Shown here: one piece after another, positions 10,043 through 17,771 of the stretch | Layout: each line of letters opens with the position of its first letter | How positions within the stretch are numbered: position 1 is the stretch's first letter | From: Cellulomonas fimi | Lineage (GTDB): Bacteria; Actinomycetota; Actinomycetes; Actinomycetales; Cellulomonadaceae | Reading direction: 5' to 3' | Assembly (NCBI RefSeq): GCF_028583725.1 | Contig: NZ_CP110680.1 | Location: forward strand, 2,790,001 to 2,854,000 | DNA length: 64,000 nucleotides | The notes under the pieces: generated by a model | Seen by the model: only the letters and a program-made list of their open reading frames with translations | Told to the model about the DNA's origin: nothing | Database searches by the model: none | Program-made: the position numbers and the translations under genes

Positions 10043-11923
10043 TCAGCCCTCGGCGTCGACGCGCTCGCCGTCGGTCGCGGACGTCGCGGGCGACTCGGGC
10101 GTCGCGGGCGTGGCGGCCGCCGCGTCGGCAGCGACCTCCCGCGGACCGCGGCCGTCGCCCAGCCCCGCGAGGTACGACGCGACCCACGCCAGCGCCGAGT
10201 TCCAGTTGATCGTCATCTCGTTGACGCCGTACGCGTGCACGTCGTCGACGAAGCAGCGCTGCGCGGGACTGCCCGCGAGTTCCGCCGACACCGGGTCGGG
10301 GCAGTCGGAGTTGGGGCCGCCGGAGACGGTCCCGCGCGGCGGGTGCGGCAGGGCCGGGTCGAGCGCGTGCGCGTACCAGCGGCTGTGCTGGTTCCGCACG
10401 TCACGCGTCCCGAAGCCGGTGACGTACGAGACGCCCATCGCGTTGCGGCCCAGCACGTAGTCGACGCCGCCGAGGACCGCGTCGCGGTAGCGGTCGTCGC
10501 GCGTGATCTCGTGCGCCGCGGCCAGGATCGCGAGGTTGTTGAGGATCAGCCCGTTGCTGCCCCAGTCGTAGCGGCCGCTCGTCGGGACGTACGGGAGGCC
10601 GAACGGCTGGGTCGCCTGCTGCTCGACCAGCGCGTCGGCGGCGTCAACGACCGACGCGCGCACGAGCGACCGCTCCGGGAGCGCGCTCTCCACGGTCGCG
10701 AGCTGCAGACGCGCCCACGCGGCGACGTGGTTCCAGTCGAACCCCTCGGGTCGGAAGGCCGGCCTCTCGCCGCCGAGGCGGTAGGGGTTGGCGCGCAGGT
10801 CGGCGGCGTACCGGTCCTCGCCGGTCGTGAGGTAGAGCTCCGCGGCGGCCCAGAGACGGTCGTCGTCGACGTCGACGTCGTCGTACGGGCCCGAGCCCGC
10901 GTTCTCGAGCGTGTTGGTGTCGGGCGCGAGCAGCACCGGGTGCTCCGCGGCGGCGTCGTACGCGGCTCGGGCGGCGGCGAGCAGGCGCTCGGCGAGGTCC
11001 GCGTCGTGCGGCGCGAAGACGCGGGACCCCTGCGCCGCGACCGCCGCGAGGTTGAGCGTCGCCGCGGTCGACGGGCGGTGCAGGAAGCGCGGCTGCGGGT
11101 CGTCGGCGGGCAGCGTCGGCAGCGGCACCCAGCGCTCGTCGGACACCTTGTGGTGCGCGAGCCCCGCGTGCGGCTGCCCGTCGGGCACGACCATGCGGAG
11201 CATCCACTCGAGCTCCCAGCGCGCCTCGTCGAGCAGGTCGGGTACGCCGTTGCCGCGCTCGGGGATGCGCAGCGAGCCGTCGCCGAGCGCGTCGGCGCTG
11301 CCCGTGCGCAGCGCGCGCTCGTACAGGCCGAGCAGCTGGGCGACCGCGATGCCGCCGTTCACCACGTACTTGCCCTGGTCGCCCGCGTCGTACCAGCCGC
11401 CCGTGACGTCGAGCGTGTAGTCGCCCGTCCAGCCCTCGTAGAGGTCGACGCCGTCCGCCGTCGTCGCGTGCCCGGCCGGCAGGCACGGCACCGCGCCGTC
11501 GCCGCGGTTCGGCTCGACGTCGACGTGCCCGGCGGCCCGCCCGTACCCGTCGCCGAGCAGGTCCTCCTCGATCGCGATGCCGCTGCGCTGGCCGTAGAAC
11601 ACGACGAGCGACTCGACGCGCAGGTCGTCGTAGAGGTCGGCGCCGATCGCGAACGGGTCGCTCGTCGCGTCGTCGGCGTTCAGCACGTATCCGGTGCCCG
11701 GCGCGGTGACCTCGTCGAACGCGATGACGTGCACGTCCAGGCCGGCCGACGCGTCGTGCCCGCGCGGCGCCGACTCCCCCGTCGCGGCGACCGCGCCGTC
11801 GGCGTCGAGCAGGCGCCAGGCGACGGGCTCGGTCGCGTCCGTGACGAGCGTCGCGGCCTTCGGCCCGTGCGTGAGGTAGCCGACCTGGTTCACGCGCACG
11901 CGGGGTGCGTCCTGGCTGGTCAT
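10043..11923 (-). CDS. GH9 glycoside hydrolase without signal peptide
   Basis: Endoglucanase-family (GH9) beta-glycosidase, probably acting on cello-oligosaccharides or a related oligosaccharide in the cytoplasm. 626 residues: N-terminal Ig-like CelD_N domain about 6-95 (RVNQVGYLTHGPK), then the (alpha/alpha)6 barrel. Catalytic features are intact: GGWYDAGDQGKY with Asp179 and Asp182, the RNQHSRWYAH histidine motif, and the acid Glu569 in NEMTINWNSALAW. The first residues MTSQDAPRVR carry no signal peptide or lipobox. ATG at 11923 with a GAAGGG ribosome site. The C-terminus is an Ala/Thr-rich tail of about 30 residues. Lies behind the GH43 gene but 160 bp away with its own promoter region (TAGGGT at 11964-11959). 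Confidence 0.92.
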   Translation of the reverse strand: MTSQDAPRVRVNQVGYLTHGPKAATLVTDATEPVAWRLLDADGAVAATGESAPRGHDASAGLDVHVIAFDEVTAPGTGYVLNADDATSDPFAIGADLYDDLRVESLVVFYGQRSGIAIEEDLLGDGYGRAAGHVDVEPNRGDGAVPCLPAGHATTADGVDLYEGWTGDYTLDVTGGWYDAGDQGKYVVNGGIAVAQLLGLYERALRTGSADALGDGSLRIPERGNGVPDLLDEARWELEWMLRMVVPDGQPHAGLAHHKVSDERWVPLPTLPADDPQPRFLHRPSTAATLNLAAVAAQGSRVFAPHDADLAERLLAAARAAYDAAAEHPVLLAPDTNTLENAGSGPYDDVDVDDDRLWAAAELYLTTGEDRYAADLRANPYRLGGERPAFRPEGFDWNHVAAWARLQLATVESALPERSLVRASVVDAADALVEQQATQPFGLPYVPTSGRYDWGSNGLILNNLAILAAAHEITRDDRYRDAVLGGVDYVLGRNAMGVSYVTGFGTRDVRNQHSRWYAHALDPALPHPPRGTVSGGPNSDCPDPVSAELAGSPAQRCFVDDVHAYGVNEMTINWNSALAWVASYLAGLGDGRGPREVAADAAAATPATPESPATSATDGERVDAEG

Positions 11924-12019
11924 GTCCGTCCCTTCGTCGCGGCAGGCCGACGGCCGCCACCCTACGGCCCGGGACGGACGGCCCGGCGGCGTTCCGTCGC
12001 GCGGGAGAGGATCGGACCC

Positions 12020-12703
12020 ATGCCCCTCGTCCTCCTCGACCTCGACGGCACCCTGCTCGACTCGGCCCCCGGCATCACCGCGTCGGTCCGGGCCGCCTAC
12101 CGCACGGTCGATCTGCCCGTCCCGCCCGACGACGTGCTGCGCTCGTTCGTCGGCCCGCCCATCTGGGACAGCCTGCGCGCGCACGGCGTGCCCGCGGATC
12201 GCGTCGACGAGGTCGTGCACGCCTACCGGACCTCCTTCGCGGACGTCGGCATGTACGACGCGACCGTGTTCGACGGCATCGTCGACGTGCTCCGGGACCT
12301 GCGCACCGCCGGGTTGACGCTCGTCGTCGCGACGGCCAAGCCCGAGGTGTTCGCGCGACCGATCTGCGACCGGCTCGGGCTCGCCGACCTCGTCGACGGG
12401 GTGTTCGGTGCGCCGCTCGACGAGTCCGCGACGAAGGCCGACGTCATCGCCCGCGCGCTCGCGTCGCTCGCCGACCGGCCCGAGGCGGCGATGACGCTCA
12501 TGGTGGGCGACCGCGAGCACGACGTGCACGGCGCGGCCGAGCACGGCGTCGCGTGCGTCGGCGTGACGTGGGGTTACGCGGCGCCGGGCGAGCTCGAGGC
12601 CGCCGGGGCGGTCGCGGTCGTCGGAACCCCGGGCGCGCTGCGCGACGAGGTGCTCGCGCGCCTGGCGCCGGCCCGTCGCGACGAGGTCGCCCCGCGCGCT
12701 TGA
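12020..12703 (+). CDS. HAD-superfamily phosphatase (phosphoglycolate phosphatase-like)
   Basis: Cytoplasmic haloacid-dehalogenase-type phosphohydrolase. The 227-residue protein begins LVLLDLDGTLLDS with nucleophile Asp7 and acid Asp9, then a helical cap region, the Thr of VVATAKPEVF (motif II/III region) and MVGDREHDVHGA (metal-binding motif IV). This resembles Gph/PpaX phosphatases, but the substrate cannot be told. ATG at 12020 after GGGAGAGG. It diverges from the GH9 gene across 96 bp. Its stop codon overlaps the -35 element of the downstream MerR-type promoter. Confidence 0.9.
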   Translation: MPLVLLDLDGTLLDSAPGITASVRAAYRTVDLPVPPDDVLRSFVGPPIWDSLRAHGVPADRVDEVVHAYRTSFADVGMYDATVFDGIVDVLRDLRTAGLTLVVATAKPEVFARPICDRLGLADLVDGVFGAPLDESATKADVIARALASLADRPEAAMTLMVGDREHDVHGAAEHGVACVGVTWGYAAPGELEAAGAVAVVGTPGALRDEVLARLAPARRDEVAPRA

Positions 12704-12730
12704 CCTTGACGCTGCGTCAACTCCTACCGT
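12700..12730 (+). promoter_or_regulatory. MerR-type promoter with palindromic operator in a 19-bp spacer
   Basis: -35 TTGACC (12700-12705) and -10 TACCGT (12725-12730) are separated by 19 bp, the over-long spacing typical of MerR-controlled promoters. The spacer contains the perfect inverted repeat TTGACGC-T-GCGTCAA (12706-12720). The downstream gene encodes a MerR/TipA regulator, so autoregulation by DNA untwisting is likely. Confidence 0.85.
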
Positions 12731-12768
12731 GGATCAGGACCACACAGGGAACGCCACGGGAGGACGCG

Positions 12769-13524
12769 GTGGAGGCCTCGATCCAGGAGGTCGCCCGGCT
12801 GACGGGCACCACGAGCCGCACGCTGCGGCACTACGACCGGATCGGGCTGCTCGAGCCCAGCCGGGTCGGCGAGAACGGGTACCGCTGGTACGACGAGGAC
12901 GCCCTCGTCCGGCTCCAGCGGATCCTGCTCCTGCGCGACCTCGGGCTCGGGCTCGCCGACATCGGCCGGGTGCTGGACCGCGAGCAGGACGAGACCGTCG
13001 CGCTGCGACGACACCTCGCCTGGCTCCGCGACGAGCAGCGGCGGCTCGCCCGGCAGGCCGCGTCCGTCGAGCGGACCCTGACCGCACGACAAGGAGGAGG
13101 ACCGATCATGGCCGACGAGATGTTCGACGGCTTCGACCACACGCAGTACAAGGACGAGGTCGAGGAGCGCTGGGGCAAGGACGCGTACGCGCGGAGCGAC
13201 GCCTGGTGGCGTGGCCTGTCCGACCAGCAGAAGCGCGCGTTCCAGGAGGAGGCCGCGCAGCTCGGCCGCGACTGGGGCGCCGCCGCCGAGGCCGGCGTCG
13301 ACCCGGTGTCCGACGAGGCGCAGGAGCTCGCGCGGCGGCACGTCGCGTGGCTCGGCGGCATCCCCGGCACCCCCGGGCACGGCACCGCGCCCGTCCGGGA
13401 GTACGTCGTCGGGCTCGCCGACATGTACGTCGCCGACCCGCGGTTCGCGAAGAACTACGGCGGCGAGCAGGGCGCGACGTTCGTCCGCGACGCGCTGCAC
13501 GAGTACGCGGCCCGTCACCTCTGA
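12769..13524 (+). CDS. MerR-family transcriptional regulator with TipAS effector domain
   Basis: Ligand-responsive transcription activator. 251 residues: N-terminal MerR winged helix-turn-helix about 4-72 (EVARLTGTTSRTLRHYDRIG), a dimerisation coiled coil about 75-115, and a C-terminal TipAS-type domain about 130-251 (MFDGFDHTQYKDEVEERWG; KNYGGEQGATFVRDAL), the fold that binds thiopeptides or other lipophilic drugs in TipA and Mta relatives. GTG start at 12769 with GGGAGG 5-6 bases upstream; the helix-turn-helix begins right after. The operator-containing promoter directly upstream supports autoregulation. The target besides itself is unknown; the following membrane protein gene is a candidate. 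Confidence 0.92.
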   Translation: MEASIQEVARLTGTTSRTLRHYDRIGLLEPSRVGENGYRWYDEDALVRLQRILLLRDLGLGLADIGRVLDREQDETVALRRHLAWLRDEQRRLARQAASVERTLTARQGGGPIMADEMFDGFDHTQYKDEVEERWGKDAYARSDAWWRGLSDQQKRAFQEEAAQLGRDWGAAAEAGVDPVSDEAQELARRHVAWLGGIPGTPGHGTAPVREYVVGLADMYVADPRFAKNYGGEQGATFVRDALHEYAARHL

Positions 13525-13541
13525 CGGGTCCCGGGCGACGT

Positions 13542-13578
13542 GCCCGGGCACTCGGGCTCCCCGCCCTGGTGCCCGGGC
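13542..13578 (+). terminator. Possible hairpin after the MerR-type gene
   Basis: GCCCGGGCAC (13542-13551) can pair with GTGCCCGGGC (13569-13578) across a 17-base loop; both arms are also nearly self-complementary. It lies 18 bases past the stop. No U tract. Confidence 0.35.
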
Positions 13579-13646
13579 GCACCGCCCGTCGAGCCTCCTC
13601 GTCAGACGCCGGCACGCCTCGCCGGCCGAGACGAAGGAGCACCCGC

Positions 13647-14330
13647 ATGACCAGCACCACCGCCGAGCCGACCGCCACCCCGACGCGCCGCACCGGGTCG
13701 GCGACCAGCCGCGCGTGGGCGTGGACCGGCGTCGCCGCAGGCGTCCTCGCGATCGGCGCGATCCAGGCGTCGATGGCGGCGGGCGTCGACTGGGAGAAGA
13801 CCGCCGGCGACCCGCTCGCGATGATCGAGGACGCCGCGACCAAGCAGTCGACGTTCCTCGTGTTCCACGTGCTCGCGGCCCTGACCGTCGTGCTGCTGCC
13901 GATCTTCGGCGCGGGGCTGCGGCGCCGCCTCGACCAGCAGGCGCCCGCCGGGTCGCTGCACGGCGGGATCGCCGCCGCCGGGCTCCTGCTCACCGCGGCC
14001 GCGATGCTGCTGGGCAGCGGTCTCGACACGCAGTTCACGTTCGCGTTCCAGGACACGTCGATGGTCGTGCCCGAGTCCGGTGCGTTCTACACCGACTGGG
14101 TCGCCACGATCCCGTGGCTGTGGCTCGGTGCCGGCCTCTCCGCGCTCGCGCTGGGCATGGCGTCGCTCCGGCACGCGGCCGCCCCGAGGTGGATCGGGTG
14201 GGTGTCCGTCGTGCTCGGCGCGCTCACCGTCCTCACCGGCATCTCGCCGCTGCAGTACCTCGCCGGGTTCGTCGGGCCGATCTGGCTGCTCGTCGTCGCG
14301 CTGGGCTTCGCGCTCGGCGACCGGCGCTGA
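13647..14330 (+). CDS. Four- to six-helix membrane protein of unknown function
   Basis: I do not recognise a specific function. 227 residues with a Thr-rich N-terminal tail of about 24 residues, then hydrophobic segments near 27-48, 72-92 (VFHVLAALTVVLLPIFGAG), 110-128, 150-172 and 183-222 (two passes). A charged loop (RRRLDQQAPAG) separates segments 2 and 3. ATG at 13647 with GAAGGAGC 5-6 bases before. It lies after the TipAS-type regulator and before the two-component system, with 120-bp gaps on both sides, so it may be a target of the regulator; that is inference from position only. The helix arrangement resembles DUF4386-type proteins, but I cannot confirm it. Confidence 0.8.
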   Translation: MTSTTAEPTATPTRRTGSATSRAWAWTGVAAGVLAIGAIQASMAAGVDWEKTAGDPLAMIEDAATKQSTFLVFHVLAALTVVLLPIFGAGLRRRLDQQAPAGSLHGGIAAAGLLLTAAAMLLGSGLDTQFTFAFQDTSMVVPESGAFYTDWVATIPWLWLGAGLSALALGMASLRHAAAPRWIGWVSVVLGALTVLTGISPLQYLAGFVGPIWLLVVALGFALGDRR

Positions 14331-14437
14331 GCGGCCGCGTCCCCGCCACGGACGCGCACGTGCCCGCACAGCTCGTCGCGTACGGCCCCGTCCGGTTCAC
14401 CCGGGCGGGGTCGTACCCGTCCCCCGGGGGCAGCCCC

Positions 14438-14443
14438 TACGGT
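14438..14443 (+). promoter_or_regulatory. -10 element of a leaderless promoter for the sensor kinase
   Basis: TACGGT ends exactly 6 bases before the ATG at 14450, and no ribosome site is present. This is the arrangement of leaderless actinobacterial transcripts. Confidence 0.5.
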
Positions 14444-14449
14444 GACGCC

Positions 14450-16444
14450 ATGACGACGGCCGTGGTCGCGCGTCGCGGCGGCCGGCCCCGCACCGCCGTC
14501 GCGCTCGCGCTGGTGACCTACCTGCTCACGCTCACGGGCGTGCTGCTGCTCGTCGCCGCGCGCGAGCCCGCGACGCCCGAGCTGCTGTTCACCGCGGTCG
14601 ACGTCATGGTCGGGCTCGTCTACGGGACGGTCGGCGCGGTGATCGTGGCGCGCCGCTCGCACGTCGTCGGCTGGCTCGTCGTCGGCACGGGCGTCGGCGG
14701 CGCGCTCGCGACGCTCGGCAGCGGCTGGGGTGCGTACCACGCGGCGCACCCGTCGCTGCCGCCGCTGCCGCTCGTCGCGTCGTTCGTCAGCTGGGCGTGG
14801 GTGCCCGGCACGCTCGGACTGTTCCTCGTCGTGCCGTGGCTCGTCCGGGAGACGCGTCCGTCGTGGTGGGCCCGCGCGGGCCTGGCGCTCGGCGTCGCGA
14901 CCACCGCGGTGTTCACGCTGCAACGGCTGCTGCTGCCCGGCACGGACAACACGGGCACGGTCGTGGCGACCGTCGTGGTCGGCGCCGTCACCGCGGCGGC
15001 GACGGGGTGGCGGCGCGTGCGCGGGCCGGTCGCCGAGCGGCCCGGCCTCGGTCTCCTCGCGGCGGGCGTCGCGCTCATGGCCCTGTCGTTCCTGCCGCTC
15101 GCGTTCGCCGACACGCCGTTCGAGATCGTGCTCGCGGTGCCGCTGCTGCACCTCGCGTGCCAGGCGCTGTTCCCCGTCGCGCTGCTCACCACGGTGCTCC
15201 GCAACCGGTTGTGGGGCATCGACCTCGCCGTGAGCCGTGCCGCCGTCGCGGCGCTCCTGACCGTGGGACTCGCCGTCGTCTACGCGGTCGTGCTCATGGG
15301 CGTCGGCGCGCTCGTCGACAGCAGCCCGGTCGCGCAGGTCCTCGCCGCGGCGGGCGTCGCGGCGGCGGTGCAGCCGGTGCACGGCTGGCTCGGCCGGCGC
15401 GTGCGCGTCCTCGTCTACGGCGAGGCGGCCACCCCGGGCCGCGCCGCGCTGCGCGTCGGCCGGCAGCTGTCCGTCGCGTCGGACGCCGACGACCTGCTGC
15501 GCGGGCTGGCCGGCGCGCTCGGCGAGGCGCTGCGGCTCGAGTCCGTGACGGTCCGCGGCACCCGACCCGACGCGGAGGCGACGTGGGGAGTCGCGACGTC
15601 CGCACCGGTCGAGCGGCCGCTGGAGCACGGGGGGCGCCGGGTCGGGTCGCTCGCGCTCACCGCCAGGCCGGGTGAGCGTCTCGACGCGCGCTCGACCGAC
15701 GCGCTCGACCACCTCGCGCCCGTCGTCGCCGCCGGGGTCGCGCTCGCGCAGGGCACCGCCGACCTCGTGCGCGCCCGCGACGCCGCGACGCGCGCGCGGC
15801 TCGCCGAGCGCACGCTCATCCGGCGCGAGCTGCACGACGGGATCGGCCCGTGGCTCACCGGGCTGCGGCTCGGGCTGCAGGGCGCGCGGAACACGCTCGA
15901 CCGGGACCCGGCCGCGGCCGCCGCGGTCCTCGACGCGCTCCAGGCCGAGGTCACGCAGCGCGTCGAGGACGTGCGGCTCCTGTCACGCAGCCTGCTGCCG
16001 CCCGTGCTCGACGAGCAAGGGCTCGCCGCGGCGCTCGACGACCTCGCCCGACGGACGGCCGCGAACGGCTTCACCGTGACGCTCGACGTCGACGCGGACG
16101 CGCTCGACGGGCTCGACCCGCGGGTCGCCGCCGCGGCGTACGGCATCGTGAGCGAGGCCGTCACGAATGCGTCCCGGCACAGCGGCGCGGCGACGTGCAC
16201 GGTGACGGCCGCGGTGCACGGTGCGACGGTCGTGGTGACGTGCGACGACGACGGGCACGGCATGCCGCCCGACCGGACGTCCGGCGTCGGGACGCGGTCC
16301 ATGCGCGAGCGGGCCACGGAGCTCGGGGGGTCCGTCGCGTGGGTCGACCGCGACGGCGGCGGCGTGCGCGTGCGGGCCGTCCTGCCGCTCGTGCCCGACG
16401 CGTCCGACGCGTCCGACGTCGGCGCCGAGGGGGTGCTCGCGTGA
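14450..16444 (+). CDS. Membrane sensor histidine kinase (NarL-system type)
   Basis: Sensor of a two-component system. 664 residues: an N-terminal membrane domain of about eight helices (residues 17-310), a GAF-like linker domain about 325-430, a HisKA_3 dimerisation region with the phospho-acceptor in IRRELHDGIGPWL (His462), and a HATPase_c domain with the N box (IVSEAVTNASRHS) and G box (DDDGHGMPPDRTSGVG). The ATG at 14450 is probably leaderless. Its stop overlaps the GTG of the response regulator. The signal is unknown; the large membrane part without an extracellular domain suggests membrane or intramembrane sensing. Confidence 0.93.
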   Translation: MTTAVVARRGGRPRTAVALALVTYLLTLTGVLLLVAAREPATPELLFTAVDVMVGLVYGTVGAVIVARRSHVVGWLVVGTGVGGALATLGSGWGAYHAAHPSLPPLPLVASFVSWAWVPGTLGLFLVVPWLVRETRPSWWARAGLALGVATTAVFTLQRLLLPGTDNTGTVVATVVVGAVTAAATGWRRVRGPVAERPGLGLLAAGVALMALSFLPLAFADTPFEIVLAVPLLHLACQALFPVALLTTVLRNRLWGIDLAVSRAAVAALLTVGLAVVYAVVLMGVGALVDSSPVAQVLAAAGVAAAVQPVHGWLGRRVRVLVYGEAATPGRAALRVGRQLSVASDADDLLRGLAGALGEALRLESVTVRGTRPDAEATWGVATSAPVERPLEHGGRRVGSLALTARPGERLDARSTDALDHLAPVVAAGVALAQGTADLVRARDAATRARLAERTLIRRELHDGIGPWLTGLRLGLQGARNTLDRDPAAAAAVLDALQAEVTQRVEDVRLLSRSLLPPVLDEQGLAAALDDLARRTAANGFTVTLDVDADALDGLDPRVAAAAYGIVSEAVTNASRHSGAATCTVTAAVHGATVVVTCDDDGHGMPPDRTSGVGTRSMRERATELGGSVAWVDRDGGGVRVRAVLPLVPDASDASDVGAEGVLA

Positions 16445-17088
16445 CCGTCCGCGTCGTCCTCGTCGACGACCACCCCGTCTTCCGGATCGGCATGGCCGCG
16501 CTGCTCGACTCGCTGCCCGGCATCCGCATCGCCGGCCAGGTCGCGTCCGCCGCGGAGGCGCGCACGCTGTTCGCCGGCCCCGTCGAGGTGGACGTCGTGC
16601 TGATGGACCTCGACCTCGGCGACGGGTCCGGCGTCGACCTCACGCGCGACCTGCTGCGCGCGCGACCCGGGCTGGCCGTGCTGGTCGTCACGATGCACGA
16701 GGACGACGACGCGGTCGTCGCGTCCGTCCGCGCCGGCGCCCGCGGCTACCTCGTGAAGTCGGCGCCGCCCGACGCCGTCGAACGCGCGGTCCGCGCGGTC
16801 GCCGCCGGGGAGATGATCCTGTCCCCCGCCGTCGCGCAGCGGGCCATGGCGTACGTGCTGGGCGGGCGGACCGCGACGCGCGTGCCGTTCCCGCAGCTCA
16901 CCGACCGCGAGCGCGAGGTGCTCGACCTCGTCGCCGCGGGGCTGGACAACGCGGTCATCTCGAAGCGGCTGTCCCTGAGCCCGAAGACGGTCCGGAACCA
17001 CGTGGCGAACGTGCTGACCAAGCTCGCCGTGCCGGACCGGTCCGCGGCGATCGTGAAGGCGCGCGAGGAAGGTCTCGGCGGAGCGTGA
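16441..17088 (+). CDS. NarL/FixJ-family response regulator
   Basis: DNA-binding partner of the preceding kinase. 215 residues: receiver domain 1-120 with acidic pocket Asp9-Asp10, phospho-acceptor Asp56 (VVLMDLDLG), the Thr of VVTMHEDDD and the Lys of YLVKSAPP; LuxR-type helix-turn-helix about 148-210 (LTDREREVLDLVAAG and LSPKTVRNHVANVLTKL). GTG start at 16441 overlaps the kinase stop as GTGA. Converges with the phosphoribosyltransferase gene, 33 bases away. No target can be inferred. Confidence 0.95.
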   Translation: MTVRVVLVDDHPVFRIGMAALLDSLPGIRIAGQVASAAEARTLFAGPVEVDVVLMDLDLGDGSGVDLTRDLLRARPGLAVLVVTMHEDDDAVVASVRAGARGYLVKSAPPDAVERAVRAVAAGEMILSPAVAQRAMAYVLGGRTATRVPFPQLTDREREVLDLVAAGLDNAVISKRLSLSPKTVRNHVANVLTKLAVPDRSAAIVKAREEGLGGA

Positions 17089-17121
17089 CGTCCGGCATAC
17101 GCCGCAGGCCGTTCGCGCGGG

Positions 17122-17637
17122 TCACGCCGAGGCGGCCCGGACCGGCGGCTCGGCCGACCACGGGAACGTGATCCAGCGGTCGGTGCGCCGCCACACGTAG
17201 TCCGGGTCGACGATCGACCGGGACTTCGCGTACAGCACCGCGGTGCGCGCCTCGGCGCAGTGCCCGGCGACGAGCCGCTGGACGAGGGCGAGGGTCTCCC
17301 CCGTGTCGGCGACGTCGTCCACGACGAGCGCCGTCAGGCCGTGCAGCGCGGCGGTGTCGAGCAGCGGCGGCAGGAGCTGCGGCTCGTCGAGCCGCTCGTC
17401 GACGCCCGTGTAGAACTCGACGTTGAGCGTGCCGACCGACTTGGTGCCGAGCGCGTAGGCGATCGCACCGCCCGGCGGGAGCCCGCCGCGCGCGACGGCG
17501 ACGACGAGGTCCGGCGTGAAGCCCGAGTCGACGACGGCCTGCGCGAGCTCGCGCACCGCGACGCCGAAGAGCGCCCAGTCGAGCACCTCCCGGTCCGCGG
17601 GGAGGTCCTGGCCGGGTGCTGCCTCGGTGGTCGCCAT
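17122..17637 (-). CDS. Phosphoribosyltransferase (hypoxanthine/xanthine type)
   Basis: Type I PRTase-fold enzyme likely salvaging a purine base with PRPP in the cytoplasm. 171 residues; the PRPP-binding loop is ALVVDDVADTGETL at residues 103-116 and the pyrophosphate-loop region is VAVARGGLPPGG near 47-56. The tail YVWRRTDRWITFPWSAEPP matches proteins annotated as xanthine-guanine or Hpt2-like transferases. ATG at 17637 is chosen because TACCCT ends 6 bases before it (leaderless promoter); an upstream ATG at 17775 would add 46 poorly conserved residues that overlap the neighbouring ABC gene. Which base it uses is not certain. Confidence 0.85.
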   Translation of the reverse strand: MATTEAAPGQDLPADREVLDWALFGVAVRELAQAVVDSGFTPDLVVAVARGGLPPGGAIAYALGTKSVGTLNVEFYTGVDERLDEPQLLPPLLDTAALHGLTALVVDDVADTGETLALVQRLVAGHCAEARTAVLYAKSRSIVDPDYVWRRTDRWITFPWSAEPPVRAASA

Positions 17638-17643
17638 GCCGTC

Positions 17644-17649
17644 AGGGTA
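17644..17649 (-). promoter_or_regulatory. -10 element of a leaderless promoter for the phosphoribosyltransferase
   Basis: TACCCT on the minus strand, 6 bases before the ATG at 17637, with no Shine-Dalgarno sequence. Confidence 0.45.
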
Positions 17650-17771
17650 GGTCGGTCGCGTTGCCGGGAGGTTGCCCGCAGGTCCCGGGTGACGGGCGCG
17701 TACGTGCGCGTGCCTCTCCGCGCCGTCCGGCGGCACCACGAGCAGCGTCCGGCGTCCCGCGAGCGGCGGGC

